Assembly: GCA_022574595.1 (NCBI GenBank)
Contig: JACZRS010000001.1
Location: 496,001 to 560,000 of the forward strand
DNA: 64,000 bases
Direction: 5' to 3'
Source: Planctomycetota bacterium
GTDB taxonomy: Bacteria; Planctomycetota; Phycisphaerae; Phycisphaerales; SM1A02
Shown here in pieces: positions 17,435-26,315 of the stretch. A program made the translations under genes and the position numbers. The notes below the pieces were generated by a model. The model was given only the letters and a program-made list of their open reading frames with translations. It did not search any database and was not told the DNA's origin. Within the stretch, counting starts at the first letter, position 1. Each line of letters opens with the position of its first letter.

Positions 17435-18346
17435 ATGCTGCAACAATTCAACGAAGCCAACCGCGACATACTTATCAATATTAATGGCAAACTTCTGCCA
17501 CGGGATAAAGCGGGAATAAGCCCTTTTGATTCAGTTGTCCAAGGTGGCGATGCGGTTTGGGAGGGGTTACGCCTTTACCAGGGGAGAATTTTCAAACTCA
17601 ACGAACATTTAGATCGATTGCGCAGCTCAGCTTTAGCGCTTGCGTTTGATGAAGTCCCTTCGCACGAACTTCTTACTGATGAGATCAAGAAAACCTTAGC
17701 TGCAAATAACATGGCCGATGGCGTGCATATTCGCTTAACCCTAACGCGCGGAGTAAAAACCACTTCAGGTATGGATCCGAGATTAAATACCGCCGGCCCA
17801 ACATTGATCGTGCTTGCTGAACACAAACCGCCTGTCTATGACAAAGGCGGACTCACTCTTATCACTAGTTCAGTTAGGCGTTTTCCGCCAGATTGTATGG
17901 ATCCAAAGATTCATAGCTGCAATTTGATCCAATCAATCCTGGCAAAGATCGAAGCCAACGTAGCCGGTGTTGATGATGCGTTGATGCTTGATACACGAGG
18001 CTTCGTAGCAGAGACAAATGCAACACATGTTTTTATTGTCGATAAAGGCAAAGTGCTTACACCACATTGTGCTGCTTGTCCGGAAGGGATCACACGCGCA
18101 ACAATTCTTGATCTTTGCCAAGCCAATAAGATTCCATATCAAGAAAAAGATTTATCGTTAACAGAAATTTACCGAGCTGATGAAATGTTCTGCACCGGAA
18201 CCATGGGCGAATTAGCAACAATAAGCAAAGTGGATGGCAGAACAATCAACGATGGAAATGTCGGCGAAATGACAAAACGACTAAGCGAACTCTATACCAA
18301 TCTGACTGCAAGCGAAGGCGTGCAGGTAGTGTCGATAGAAACATGA
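17435..18346 (+). CDS. Class IV PLP-dependent aminotransferase (branched-chain/D-amino acid type)
   Basis: The 303-residue protein has the fold-type IV pattern. ISPFDSVVQGGDAVWEGLRL is the N-terminal strand and phosphate-loop region. DPKIHSCNLIQSILAKIEAN contains the PLP lysine (K of DPKIHSCN) and AEANAT-like catalytic context. GFVAETNATHVFIV and EMFCTGTMGELATI are the conserved C-terminal loops. The family includes IlvE, D-alanine aminotransferase and ADC lyase. The gene partner (sulfotransferase-like) points to a specialised role and not to the main branched-chain enzyme, so I give no symbol. AAGGT lies seven bases before the ATG. Confidence 0.85.
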   Translation: MLQQFNEANRDILININGKLLPRDKAGISPFDSVVQGGDAVWEGLRLYQGRIFKLNEHLDRLRSSALALAFDEVPSHELLTDEIKKTLAANNMADGVHIRLTLTRGVKTTSGMDPRLNTAGPTLIVLAEHKPPVYDKGGLTLITSSVRRFPPDCMDPKIHSCNLIQSILAKIEANVAGVDDALMLDTRGFVAETNATHVFIVDKGKVLTPHCAACPEGITRATILDLCQANKIPYQEKDLSLTEIYRADEMFCTGTMGELATISKVDGRTINDGNVGEMTKRLSELYTNLTASEGVQVVSIET

Positions 18347-18353
18347 GAAAGAA

Positions 18354-19766
18354 ATGAGCATGAACATAATTCGCACTATTGGACTGTTGGTGATCCCGCT
18401 GATATTCGTATCATGTGTCGCACATCAGAGAATGGCTGAGGATCGACATACTCAGCCGAACATACTCTTCTTGTTTTCGGATGATCAGCAGCACGATGCA
18501 ATCAGAGCGTTGGGCAACAAACACATCATCACGCCGAACCTCGACCGCTTAATCGAAAATGGATATGCATTTCGCCAAACTTACTGTATGGGATCAAATT
18601 CTGGAGCGGTGTGCGGCCCAAGCCGCGCTATGTTGATGACCGGGCGCACACTTTATCGAGCGCTTTCTAATGGTTCATATAGCACGCTCCCTGACGTTCC
18701 CTTGTGGCCTGAGATTTTTCGCAGGTCTGGGTACAGAACTTTCGTTACCGGCAAGTGGCATAACGGGCGAGCTGCATTTAGAAGATCATTCACCGATGGC
18801 GGCGCAATTTTCTTCGGCGGTATGCACAGCTATGACACAGGCGGTCATCACGAACCGCGTGTGCGCGATTTTTCACAGTCAGGTGAGTACGGCGATCCGC
18901 CACGGATAGTCAAGACTTTCTCGAGCGAGTTGTTTGCAGATGCGACAATCCAATTTCTGCGTTCCCGCAAGCAGGCTGAACCATTCTTTGCTTATGTGTC
19001 GTTCACAGCCCCACATGATCCGCATCACGCGCCACAGGAGTATGTCGATTTGTACAAAGATATCGAAATACCACTGCCTGGCAATTTCATGCCACAACAC
19101 CCTTTTGATAACGGGGAATTGAAGATCCGAGACGAGTTGCTTGCACCGTTTCCGCGCACACCTGAAGTAGTCCGAGAGCATCTCTTGCAATATTACGCAA
19201 TGATTACACACCTCGATGCACAGATCGGGCGCATCATCGCTGTACTCGATGAGTTAGAATTGCGCGAGAATACAATCATCATCTTCTCAAGCGACCACGG
19301 GCTCGCTGTGGGACAGCATGGCCTGCTGGGTAAACAAAATCTCTACGAGCATTCGATGCGTGCGCCATTAATCTTCAGCGGCCCGGGAATCCCACGAGGC
19401 GAGGCATCAGATGCTTTTGCATATTTGCTCGACATTCATCCCACAATGTGTGAATTGGCGAAATTGCCTATCCCTTCTACCGTCGATGGCCATAGCCTGG
19501 TTCCAGTTATGCGCGGTCAAAAGGAGTCGGTTCGAGACTCGGTAGTACTAATGTATAAGGGCTTTCAGCAGGCCATCCGAAACAAACGGTACAAGCTCAT
19601 TCGCTACCAGGTAAATAGCGTTGAGACAATGCAGTTATTTGATTTGCAAGAGGATCCCCTTGAGATAAACAATCTGATCGACGAACCTTCATTAAAAAAA
19701 GTCAAGGCCGACCTGCTGGAGTTGATGCGAACACGGGTCAATAAGATCAACGAATCACGACCCTGA
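18354..19766 (+). CDS. Secreted sulfatase (formylglycine-dependent), probable lipoprotein
   Basis: The 470-residue protein has a hydrophobic leader ending in a cysteine (IGLLVIPLIFVSC), a plausible lipobox. The sulfatase fold follows: metal ligands in FLFSDDQQHDAIRALGN, and the active-site motif CGPSRAMLMTGR in which Cys87 would be oxidised to formylglycine. Further landmarks are TGKWHNGR and IIFSSDHGLAVGQHGLLGK. The size and sequence fit the large planctomycete group of choline-sulfatase/iduronate-2-sulfatase-like enzymes acting on sulfated sugars. The substrate cannot be read from sequence. It starts seven bases after the aminotransferase and its 3' end overlaps the convergent gene by 12 bases. 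Confidence 0.92.
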   Translation: MSMNIIRTIGLLVIPLIFVSCVAHQRMAEDRHTQPNILFLFSDDQQHDAIRALGNKHIITPNLDRLIENGYAFRQTYCMGSNSGAVCGPSRAMLMTGRTLYRALSNGSYSTLPDVPLWPEIFRRSGYRTFVTGKWHNGRAAFRRSFTDGGAIFFGGMHSYDTGGHHEPRVRDFSQSGEYGDPPRIVKTFSSELFADATIQFLRSRKQAEPFFAYVSFTAPHDPHHAPQEYVDLYKDIEIPLPGNFMPQHPFDNGELKIRDELLAPFPRTPEVVREHLLQYYAMITHLDAQIGRIIAVLDELELRENTIIIFSSDHGLAVGQHGLLGKQNLYEHSMRAPLIFSGPGIPRGEASDAFAYLLDIHPTMCELAKLPIPSTVDGHSLVPVMRGQKESVRDSVVLMYKGFQQAIRNKRYKLIRYQVNSVETMQLFDLQEDPLEINNLIDEPSLKKVKADLLELMRTRVNKINESRP

Positions 19767-20207
19767 TGATTTCTTGTTGGAGTCTGACGCGCCATCAGCC
19801 TGAGCAATCTCTCCCAATAACGCAGCATCCGTATGCTTGCCACACTCGGGACAACGCACTTCATCGTTATCGACAGTCAATCCATTAAGCGAATAACCAC
19901 AATTTGTGCAGCAATCCTGGTCCTTCTTCGTATCGGAGGGCTTAAGCTTGCACCGCGTGACACCATCCACATTTAACTGTACGTGATACTTTCCTAACCC
20001 CAGCTTCGATCGATCTGTCCAGCTAACCTCTATATGCCTCGTCTTTCCTTGTTCATCTTCAAGATCAAAAAAATGATTAGCTTGATAAAAGCCAGCATAC
20101 GGCTTTCTGGAAACTAAACTACCATTAAGAAGCACATATTCAGCTCCCCATTCGTTTGTGCGGGCTTCAACAATGTGGCCGTGAATAACAACTTTGTATC
20201 TCTTCAT
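19755..20207 (-). CDS. Small protein with planctomycete-type zinc ribbon
   Basis: The 150-residue protein has an N-terminal strand-rich domain (YKVVIHGHIVEARTNEWGAE) and a C-terminal zinc ribbon CCTNCGYSLNGLTVDNDEVR followed by CPECGK. The form CxxCGYxLxGL...RCPECG is widespread in planctomycetes and recurs in two other proteins of this window. The N-terminal domain is not recognised. ATG 20207 was chosen over an in-frame ATG at 20228 because the shorter start opens directly with the conserved strand; neither has a clear ribosome site. The last 12 bases overlap the sulfatase gene on the other strand. Confidence 0.65.
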   Translation of the reverse strand: MKRYKVVIHGHIVEARTNEWGAEYVLLNGSLVSRKPYAGFYQANHFFDLEDEQGKTRHIEVSWTDRSKLGLGKYHVQLNVDGVTRCKLKPSDTKKDQDCCTNCGYSLNGLTVDNDEVRCPECGKHTDAALLGEIAQADGASDSNKKSSGS

Positions 20208-20399
20208 CGTTCGTATGATAAGTAACATACACCGTTTCGTACAAGCTATAGCTAATGTGCCGACGGAGATTATTCAGCATCACTGCTTGGGCAAATAACA
20301 TAGTTAGATGGATAGGAGCTACACTTACCCTTGTAGTCGTTTTTAGAGCAACATACTGGTCTTAGGCGCTGAATGACTGTTTTTCCTGGAGATATTCTC

Positions 20400-21206
20400 A
20401 TGAATCCGCTAGTTCAGATCTACTTAGCAACTATCGCAGCCATTTTGTTGGGAGCAGGCTTATTGCAACTGATTCCTAAACTGGGAAATGTTGGCAGAAA
20501 GTTCTCCAATTGGCTTTGCTATGCGCCCGCTCTGGATATCGTAGTGTTTTACTTCACTGCATTACCAGCTGTAATTGCTGCGTTTGTTGCAGGTTGGTTG
20601 GGGTTAGCTGTAGCAGTAGTAGGACAGTTTACCGGCATGCTGCTCTGGACCACATTGCACGAACTTGCCCATCCAGCCGCCCGCAAAGGGCCACGCATTT
20701 TTCCCACGCTAAACAAAATCGTCGGCAGATGGCGCAATCACTTTGCAGTGTGGTGGACCGCATGGGCTGTGCCGGGCTTCTGGATGATTCGCCTGGTGCA
20801 ATATTTTGCTTACCCCGTAATCACATGGACAGTACGATTCCCCAAATACCGCGACCGAGAATGGATCAATCTCTCACGACACAAATTCAATGGGCTTGTA
20901 GGTTACGACCTTATCTGGTGCTTATATTGCGATTGGATGACAGGCGTATGGTCCTTAGGCTCAGAAATGCTGCGCAATGTCGAATCATTCTGGTGCCCGA
21001 TTAGATTCGATAGCACGAAAAAATGCGATCACTGCAAAGGCGATTTTCCTGATATTGTCGGCGGCTGGATAAAATCTGATGGAACAATGGAGGAAGTGCA
21101 ATCGCTTCTTAAAAGCAAGTATCAATCAGGGCAGAAATCAAACTCATGGTTCGGCCATCCTGCGAGATTAACCATTGAAGGTGAGGAGATCGAAGGTGAG
21201 GATTAA
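20400..21206 (+). CDS. Unrecognised membrane protein with HELAH motif
   Basis: The 268-residue protein has two or three hydrophobic segments in its N-terminal part (LATIAAILLGAGLLQLI, about 10-25, and a long stretch about 45-85), ending at LLWTTLHELAHPAARKG. The HELAH (residues 87-91) fits the zinc-metallopeptidase pattern HExxH and lies at the end of a membrane segment. A later section RHKFNGLVGYDLIWCLYCDW looks strongly conserved in style, and CDHCKGDF suggests a small metal site. I do not recognise the family and there is no clear third metal ligand. ATG 20400 has GGAG eight bases upstream; the in-frame ATG at 20373 has none. Confidence 0.6.
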   Translation: MNPLVQIYLATIAAILLGAGLLQLIPKLGNVGRKFSNWLCYAPALDIVVFYFTALPAVIAAFVAGWLGLAVAVVGQFTGMLLWTTLHELAHPAARKGPRIFPTLNKIVGRWRNHFAVWWTAWAVPGFWMIRLVQYFAYPVITWTVRFPKYRDREWINLSRHKFNGLVGYDLIWCLYCDWMTGVWSLGSEMLRNVESFWCPIRFDSTKKCDHCKGDFPDIVGGWIKSDGTMEEVQSLLKSKYQSGQKSNSWFGHPARLTIEGEEIEGED

Positions 21207-21224
21207 GGTTTATGGTATTTCAAA

Positions 21225-21467
21225 TCAGGCGGCAACCACCGGAACTATTTCAGTGCGCTGTGCTTGATCAGGATTCAGCGCCGCCTTCTCAGCCTTCTTT
21301 ATTATGTCGGCTGGGAAATAACGATGGCCACAGCGATTGCATTTACCGATCGTCGGACCGTCGATAAGAACCATCCGACCGCAAACTTTGATCGGCTCGC
21401 TATCAGCTCGAAGAGGATTGACCGTGCCGGTGCAAAAATCACATTCATGTGGTTCGTAGTTGCTCAT
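21225..21467 (-). CDS. YgiT/MqsA-type zinc-finger antitoxin-like protein
   Basis: The 80-residue protein has two CxxC pairs spaced as in the N-terminal domain of MqsA: HECDFCTGTV and IGKCNRCGHRYFPADII. The intervening VCGRMVLIDGPTIGKC forms the beta-hairpin of the ribbon. No C-terminal helix-turn-helix is present, as in the short YgiT-type proteins that pair with DUF4258 toxins. It overlaps the upstream gene by four bases, the usual arrangement of a toxin-first pair. Its role as an antitoxin is inferred from this pairing. Confidence 0.75.
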   Translation of the reverse strand: MSNYEPHECDFCTGTVNPLRADSEPIKVCGRMVLIDGPTIGKCNRCGHRYFPADIIKKAEKAALNPDQAQRTEIVPVVAA

Positions 21468-21757
21468 GGTGAAGGAATATAAGCAGTAATAATAAGAAGA
21501 TTCTCGGTTCGGTCAAAGCGGCACACAACTGTAACATCAGTGGAAAGATCAGATGCTTTTCCGGTAACAGTATAGCGTGGTCCGGGGTGGTCAGGTTCAT
21601 CCGGCTGAAACCGCACCACCTGACCGTTTAATAACGCTGTTTCAACATTGATCGGGTGCAATCTATCTGCGTCTATCTCTTCAAGTGAGTGATCGGAGAA
21701 GCGATACCGTCCATCCTGTACCGCTTCCTGGATTCGATTGATATGATCTTCGTGCAC
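21464..21757 (-). CDS. DUF4258 family protein, probable RelE-like toxin
   Basis: The 97-residue protein has the DUF4258 pattern: an N-terminal helix, then YRFSDHSLEEIDADRLHPIN, the section VETALLNGQVVRFQPDEPDH, and a final strand LLIITAYIPSP. DUF4258 proteins belong to the RelE/MqsR superfamily of mRNA interferases and are usually encoded just before a YgiT zinc-finger protein, as here. It begins nine bases after the acs stop on the same strand and probably uses a GTG start, so it may be read from the acs transcript. Toxicity is inferred. Confidence 0.75.
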   Translation of the reverse strand: MHEDHINRIQEAVQDGRYRFSDHSLEEIDADRLHPINVETALLNGQVVRFQPDEPDHPGPRYTVTGKASDLSTDVTVVCRFDRTENLLIITAYIPSP

Positions 21758-21766
21758 CAGTTCAGT

Positions 21767-23788
21767 TTACCCTTCTTCAGATTCTCGCAGTTTTTCCAGT
21801 ACTGATAAATCTTCTAGTGTTGAGGTGTCTTGGGTTTTGTCTTCGGAGCCTGACGCTATATCACGCAGTAAGCGGCGCATTATTTTGCCGGACCTTGTCT
21901 TCGGTAGTGCATCAGTAAAGCGAATTACATCCGGCTTGGCGATTGCTCCTATTTCCTTGCCAACATGGGCGCGCAGTATTTCTTTTAATTTAGCAACTTC
22001 ATCATCGCTGTTTGGAACGTGATGCGGCTCTAAAGTGCAAAACGCTGCTATACCCGTTCCTTTGATTTCGTGGGGCATACCTACTACCGCAGCTTCAACT
22101 ACAGCTTCGTGGCTAACTAACGCTGACTCAACTTCCATGGTTCCTAGTCGATGGCCTGAGACATTTATCACATCATCGACGCGCCCCATTATCCAGAAAT
22201 AACCGCGCTCATCCCGCCTTGCCCCATCGCCCGCAAAGTACATGCCTTTAATGCGCGAAAAATAAGTGTCTATAAATCTTTCGCGATCGCCATAAATACC
22301 GCGCAGCATCGCCGGCCAGGGTTTGCGAATAACCAGCAATCCCCCAACATTAGCTGGCTGTTCTTCGCCACGATCATTGACAATCGCAGCATCAACGCCA
22401 AAGAACGGCAAAGTACAAGAGCCGGGAACCGTAGGCGTAGCGCCAGGCAATGGAGTAATCATGTGTCCGCCGGTTTCAGTTTGCCACCAGGTATCAACGA
22501 TGGGGCAGCGTTCTCCACCAATCATTTTGCGATACCACATCCACGCTTCGGGATTGATCGGTTCGCCAACTGTACCCAATAATTTTAGGCTGGATAGATC
22601 GTGCTTTGCTGGATGTTCACTACCCCATTTCATAAACGCACGAATTGCAGTTGGGGCTGTATAAAACTGTGTAACCTTGTGGCGGCTGACAATATCCCAG
22701 AATCTATCCTCAGCTGGGAAATTCGGGGCACCCTCATACATTAAAGTTGGAACACGATTGGGCAGTATGCCGTAGACTATATAGCTATGACCGGTCACCC
22801 AACCGATGTCCGCGGTGCACCAGAATACCTGGTCCGTATTCGGCACGAGATTAAAAACGTATTTACTGGTCAGGTAGGTATAAACCATATACCCGCCTGT
22901 GGTGTGAACAATGCCTTTGGGCTTGCCGGTCGAGCCTGATGTGTAAAGCAGGAACAGCATGTCTTCGCTATCCATAGGTTCGCAATCACAATTATCACTA
23001 GCGTTACCCACAAGCTCATCCCACCAGTGATCGCGTCCCTCAGTCCAATTTATATTGTTTTCGCAGCGTTTAAGAACTATGACCGATTTCAGATCATGCC
23101 CACTATCTGCAAGCTGAGTGCATGCATCATCAACATTATCTTTAAGTGGCACGACTTTGCCACGCCTATATCCACCATCGCATGTAATTATTGTCTTGCT
23201 ATTTGCATCAACAACACGGTCAACAATTGCCTGAGCGCTGAACCCGCCAAAGATAATTGAGTGTACCGCCCCGATTCGCGCACAAGCTAGCATTGCGATA
23301 GTAAGCTCAGGCACCATTCCCATATAAATAGTAACGATATCACCTTTAGTTACACCCTGATCCTTCAGCACATTTGCGAACTTACATACTTCGCGTTTCA
23401 GATCGTTATAGGAAAAATTGCGAACCTCCGGCTTACCCTCAGGCATGGGTTCGCCTTCCCAGATAAGTGCAAGTTGATCGCCGTGGCCGCTATTGATTTG
23501 TCTATCAATACAGTTGTGGCAGATATTTGTCTTGCCCCCAACAAACCACTTGGCATCAGGCAGGTTCCACTCAAGCACTTTAGACCATTTAGTAGACCAA
23601 TCCAATTCCTCCGCGATGGTTGCCCAGAATCCTTGAGGATCTTCGATGGATTGTTTGTGTAATTGGTGATATTGATCGAGTGAATTTATGTAAGCTCCAC
23701 CAACAGATTCGCTGAAGTTCGCAGCCGGTTCGAAAACGCGATCTTCTTTGAGTACAGATTCAATACTGCCTGCATCAGTTTGGGTCAT
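21767..23788 (-). CDS. acs: Acetyl-CoA synthetase
   Basis: This 673-residue enzyme makes acetyl-CoA from acetate, ATP and CoA by way of acetyl-AMP. AMP-forming landmarks are present: the phosphate loop [20 protein letters not shown], the motif [34 protein letters not shown], the hinge [20 protein letters not shown] and the lysine motif [17 protein letters not shown], whose second lysine is the usual acetylation switch. The length is normal apart from an acidic tail of about 25 residues. AAGGAG lies six bases before the ATG. With the symporter gene upstream on the same strand it forms an acetate uptake and activation unit. Confidence 0.96.
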   Translation of the reverse strand: MTQTDAGSIESVLKEDRVFEPAANFSESVGGAYINSLDQYHQLHKQSIEDPQGFWATIAEELDWSTKWSKVLEWNLPDAKWFVGGKTNICHNCIDRQINSGHGDQLALIWEGEPMPEGKPEVRNFSYNDLKREVCKFANVLKDQGVTKGDIVTIYMGMVPELTIAMLACARIGAVHSIIFGGFSAQAIVDRVVDANSKTIITCDGGYRRGKVVPLKDNVDDACTQLADSGHDLKSVIVLKRCENNINWTEGRDHWWDELVGNASDNCDCEPMDSEDMLFLLYTSGSTGKPKGIVHTTGGYMVYTYLTSKYVFNLVPNTDQVFWCTADIGWVTGHSYIVYGILPNRVPTLMYEGAPNFPAEDRFWDIVSRHKVTQFYTAPTAIRAFMKWGSEHPAKHDLSSLKLLGTVGEPINPEAWMWYRKMIGGERCPIVDTWWQTETGGHMITPLPGATPTVPGSCTLPFFGVDAAIVNDRGEEQPANVGGLLVIRKPWPAMLRGIYGDRERFIDTYFSRIKGMYFAGDGARRDERGYFWIMGRVDDVINVSGHRLGTMEVESALVSHEAVVEAAVVGMPHEIKGTGIAAFCTLEPHHVPNSDDEVAKLKEILRAHVGKEIGAIAKPDVIRFTDALPKTRSGKIMRRLLRDIASGSEDKTQDTSTLEDLSVLEKLRESEEG

Positions 23789-23866
23789 GGAATTCTCCTT
23801 TTAGGAATGTAAGAGCGTACCATGACCATTGCTACTACAAAAGCGCACTGCATTTAGAGCCAGGTT

Positions 23867-25696
23867 TTATGCGGAAATTTCGTGCTCTTCGCCTGAGCCA
23901 CGAGGAACTCTGATTCTTTCAACAAGCTGCACAATATGCTTTGGTGGGCGTGGGGTTATTGCTGCTACTACCGCAGAGACTGTGAAGTTGAGCACCATTC
24001 CGATTGTTCCGATTCCTTCAGGCGATACGCCGAACCACCAGTGTGATTCTGAATTCAAATCGGGTCGAATGAATTTGAAGTAGATGATGTAGCTTGCGGT
24101 GAAAGTGATTCCGACGATCATACCTGTTACCGCACCGTAAACATTCATTCGTTTAGAAAAGATTCCCATGATGATAGCGGGGAAGAATGAAGATGCTGCC
24201 AATCCGAATGCAAACGCAACTACTTCGGCTACGAACCCAGGCGGATTGATCCCAAAGTATCCAGCTATGCATACTGCAATTCCAGCTGAGATTCTCGCAG
24301 CGCGCAATTCCTGCTTTTCAGTAATGCGAGGCATTAAATTCTTTTTCAGAAGATCGTGCGCAATTGATGTGGAAATAACTAATAGTAATCCCGCAGCAGT
24401 TGATAGCGCAGCTGCTAGTCCACCAGCTGCGACAAGCGCAATCACCCAATTAGGTAAGCCAGCAATTTGTGGATTTGCCAGGACCATTATGTCGGGGTCG
24501 ATGTATAGCTCATTTTCACCATCCTTTAAAACATTCTTAACAAGACGTTGGCCGAACTCTCCTACTTGATTGTCTTTGAATACAGGTTTCTTTGAGTACG
24601 CAATTTCATCATTTGCTTCCGCACCTTGCGGGGCTTTGCTTACAAACAGGTCACCTTTTGTGTACTGAATAATGCCATCATCATTTCGATCCGCCCAAGC
24701 TATAAGACCGGTTTTCTCCCAATCCTTAAACCACTGTGGCGCATCTGTGTAAGATTGGTTGGGTATAGTTTGAAGCAAATTAGTGCGAACAAAGACTGCA
24801 ATCGCTGGGGCTGTTGTATATAAAATTGCTATAAATACCAAAGCCCAACCAGCGCTAAGCCGCGCGCTTCGCACTTTAGGAACTGTATAAAAGCGCACAA
24901 TAACGTGAGGCAGCCCCGCGGTTCCAACCATTAGTGCTGCGGTAATACAAAATAGATCAAACTTTCCAAGCGAACCATTTGTGTATTTATTAAAACCAAG
25001 TTGTTCACATAATTCATCTAATCGTTCAAGCAGAAACGTGCCGGACCCATCGGAAACGGTGCTGCCTAGCCCTAGCTGAGGGATGGGGTTACCGGTCATG
25101 CTAAATGCGATAAAGAATGCAGGAACCATATAAGCGCATATAAGAACGCAGTACTGCGCAACCTGTGTATAGGTAATGCCTTTCATCCCGCCGAGCACTG
25201 CGTAGAAAAAGACAATCCCCATACCGATTAGTACCCCGTATTCTATTGGCACGTTTAGAAATTGCGAGAACACGATTCCCACGCCGCGCATTTGTCCCGC
25301 GACGTATGTGAATGAAATGAAGATAGCGCAGACTACTGCTACTAATCTTGCGACTTGCGAGCCGTAACGATCTCCTACAAAATCAGGGACGGTGTATTTT
25401 CCGAACTTTCGAAGGTATGGTGCAAGCAATAGTGCAAGCAAGACATATCCGCCTGTCCATCCCATTAAGAATCTTGAGCCATCTCTGCCGGAAAACGAAA
25501 TGAGCCCAGCCATGGAGATGAACGATGCAGCGCTCATCCAATCCGCAGCCGTTGCCATTCCGTTGATCACTGGCGGAACTGAACTACCTGCAACATAAAA
25601 ATCGCCTGTTGACTTTGCGCGCGACCAAATCGCCACACCTATATAAAGTGCGAACGAAGCAGCGACCATTACAAATGTCCAGGCCGTTAAAGACAT
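23867..25696 (-). CDS. Sodium/solute symporter, VC_2705 type (probable acetate symporter)
   Basis: This 609-residue protein is a sodium/solute symporter family member with about 13 membrane segments. The signature near the start, NGMATAADWMSAASFISMAG, and GGLAAALSTAAGLLLVISTS fit ActP and its relatives. A loop of about 100 residues carrying WADRNDDGIIQYTKGDLFV, together with a DUF4212 gene just upstream, identifies the VC_2705 subfamily over classical ActP. The neighbour acs makes acetate or another short carboxylate the likely substrate. It lies 78 bases before acs and 24 bases after the small subunit, all on the minus strand. Confidence 0.88.
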   Translation of the reverse strand: MSLTAWTFVMVAASFALYIGVAIWSRAKSTGDFYVAGSSVPPVINGMATAADWMSAASFISMAGLISFSGRDGSRFLMGWTGGYVLLALLLAPYLRKFGKYTVPDFVGDRYGSQVARLVAVVCAIFISFTYVAGQMRGVGIVFSQFLNVPIEYGVLIGMGIVFFYAVLGGMKGITYTQVAQYCVLICAYMVPAFFIAFSMTGNPIPQLGLGSTVSDGSGTFLLERLDELCEQLGFNKYTNGSLGKFDLFCITAALMVGTAGLPHVIVRFYTVPKVRSARLSAGWALVFIAILYTTAPAIAVFVRTNLLQTIPNQSYTDAPQWFKDWEKTGLIAWADRNDDGIIQYTKGDLFVSKAPQGAEANDEIAYSKKPVFKDNQVGEFGQRLVKNVLKDGENELYIDPDIMVLANPQIAGLPNWVIALVAAGGLAAALSTAAGLLLVISTSIAHDLLKKNLMPRITEKQELRAARISAGIAVCIAGYFGINPPGFVAEVVAFAFGLAASSFFPAIIMGIFSKRMNVYGAVTGMIVGITFTASYIIYFKFIRPDLNSESHWWFGVSPEGIGTIGMVLNFTVSAVVAAITPRPPKHIVQLVERIRVPRGSGEEHEISA

Positions 25697-25720
25697 AATT
25701 CTAAATTCAACAACAACCGA

Positions 25721-25984
25721 TCACTCATCCACATTGTGTTTGCGGTCGAGGCGGTTCATTAACCAAACGTAAACAAAGATTAAAACCACAAATACATAAA
25801 TAGACCCTTGCTGAGCGAACCAGAATCCCAGAGGAAATCCCGTGCCCGGCAAGTGATACTTATCCAGCTCATCCACAAACAAAATCCCACAACCAAACGA
25901 AACAACAAACCACACCCCCAGCAAAACGCTGAGGTAAATGAGGTTTCGCCTCCAGTAGCTGCTGTTTGACTTCTTAATCTGCAC
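25721..25984 (-). CDS. DUF4212 small subunit of sodium/solute symporter
   Basis: The 87-residue membrane protein has two hydrophobic segments (LIYLSVLLGVWFVVSFGCGI and GSIYVFVVLIFVYVWLMNRL) with the DUF4212 pattern KYHLPGTGFPLGFWFAQQGS between them. These small proteins always precede VC_2705-type symporters and are thought to form part of them. No ATG is available. A GTG at 25984 has AGGAG nine bases upstream; TTG codons at 25987 and 25993 are closer and less likely. Confidence 0.85.
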   Translation of the reverse strand: MQIKKSNSSYWRRNLIYLSVLLGVWFVVSFGCGILFVDELDKYHLPGTGFPLGFWFAQQGSIYVFVVLIFVYVWLMNRLDRKHNVDE

Positions 25985-25993
25985 CAATCGCAA

Positions 25994-26315
25994 CTCCTAT
26001 ATATGGATCAAATTACGGATCAAAACGTGGATCTGCGATGCAGTATTTACGTTAGTTGCAGCAATTTGGCAACATTAGAAGCTGTTATAGCCTCAAGATT
26101 ACAGATCCCCACCCTGCGAAACAGCAATTCCAACCACTTCACCGGTGTTTTTAGCGCTAAATGCTTTTTTCTTGAGATGGCGCGCAGGATATGAGACTAG
26201 ATGGCGTATATACCTGCGGCGACCGTATCCCAAGTTCCGTTTGCCAAGCGGCGGTTCGGAGCCGGTTTGGCCATATCTGTGTGATAGAAAAAGCCGTTCA
26301 AACGAAAGGTGAGCT
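25994..26315. other. Intergenic region between divergent genes
   Basis: About 320 bases between the symporter subunit (minus) and the dockerin protein (plus). It must contain promoters for both directions, but I could not identify a confident one. No repeat, hairpin or RNA gene is apparent. A 63-codon plus-strand frame inside it lacks a ribosome site and protein-like composition. Confidence 0.4.
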
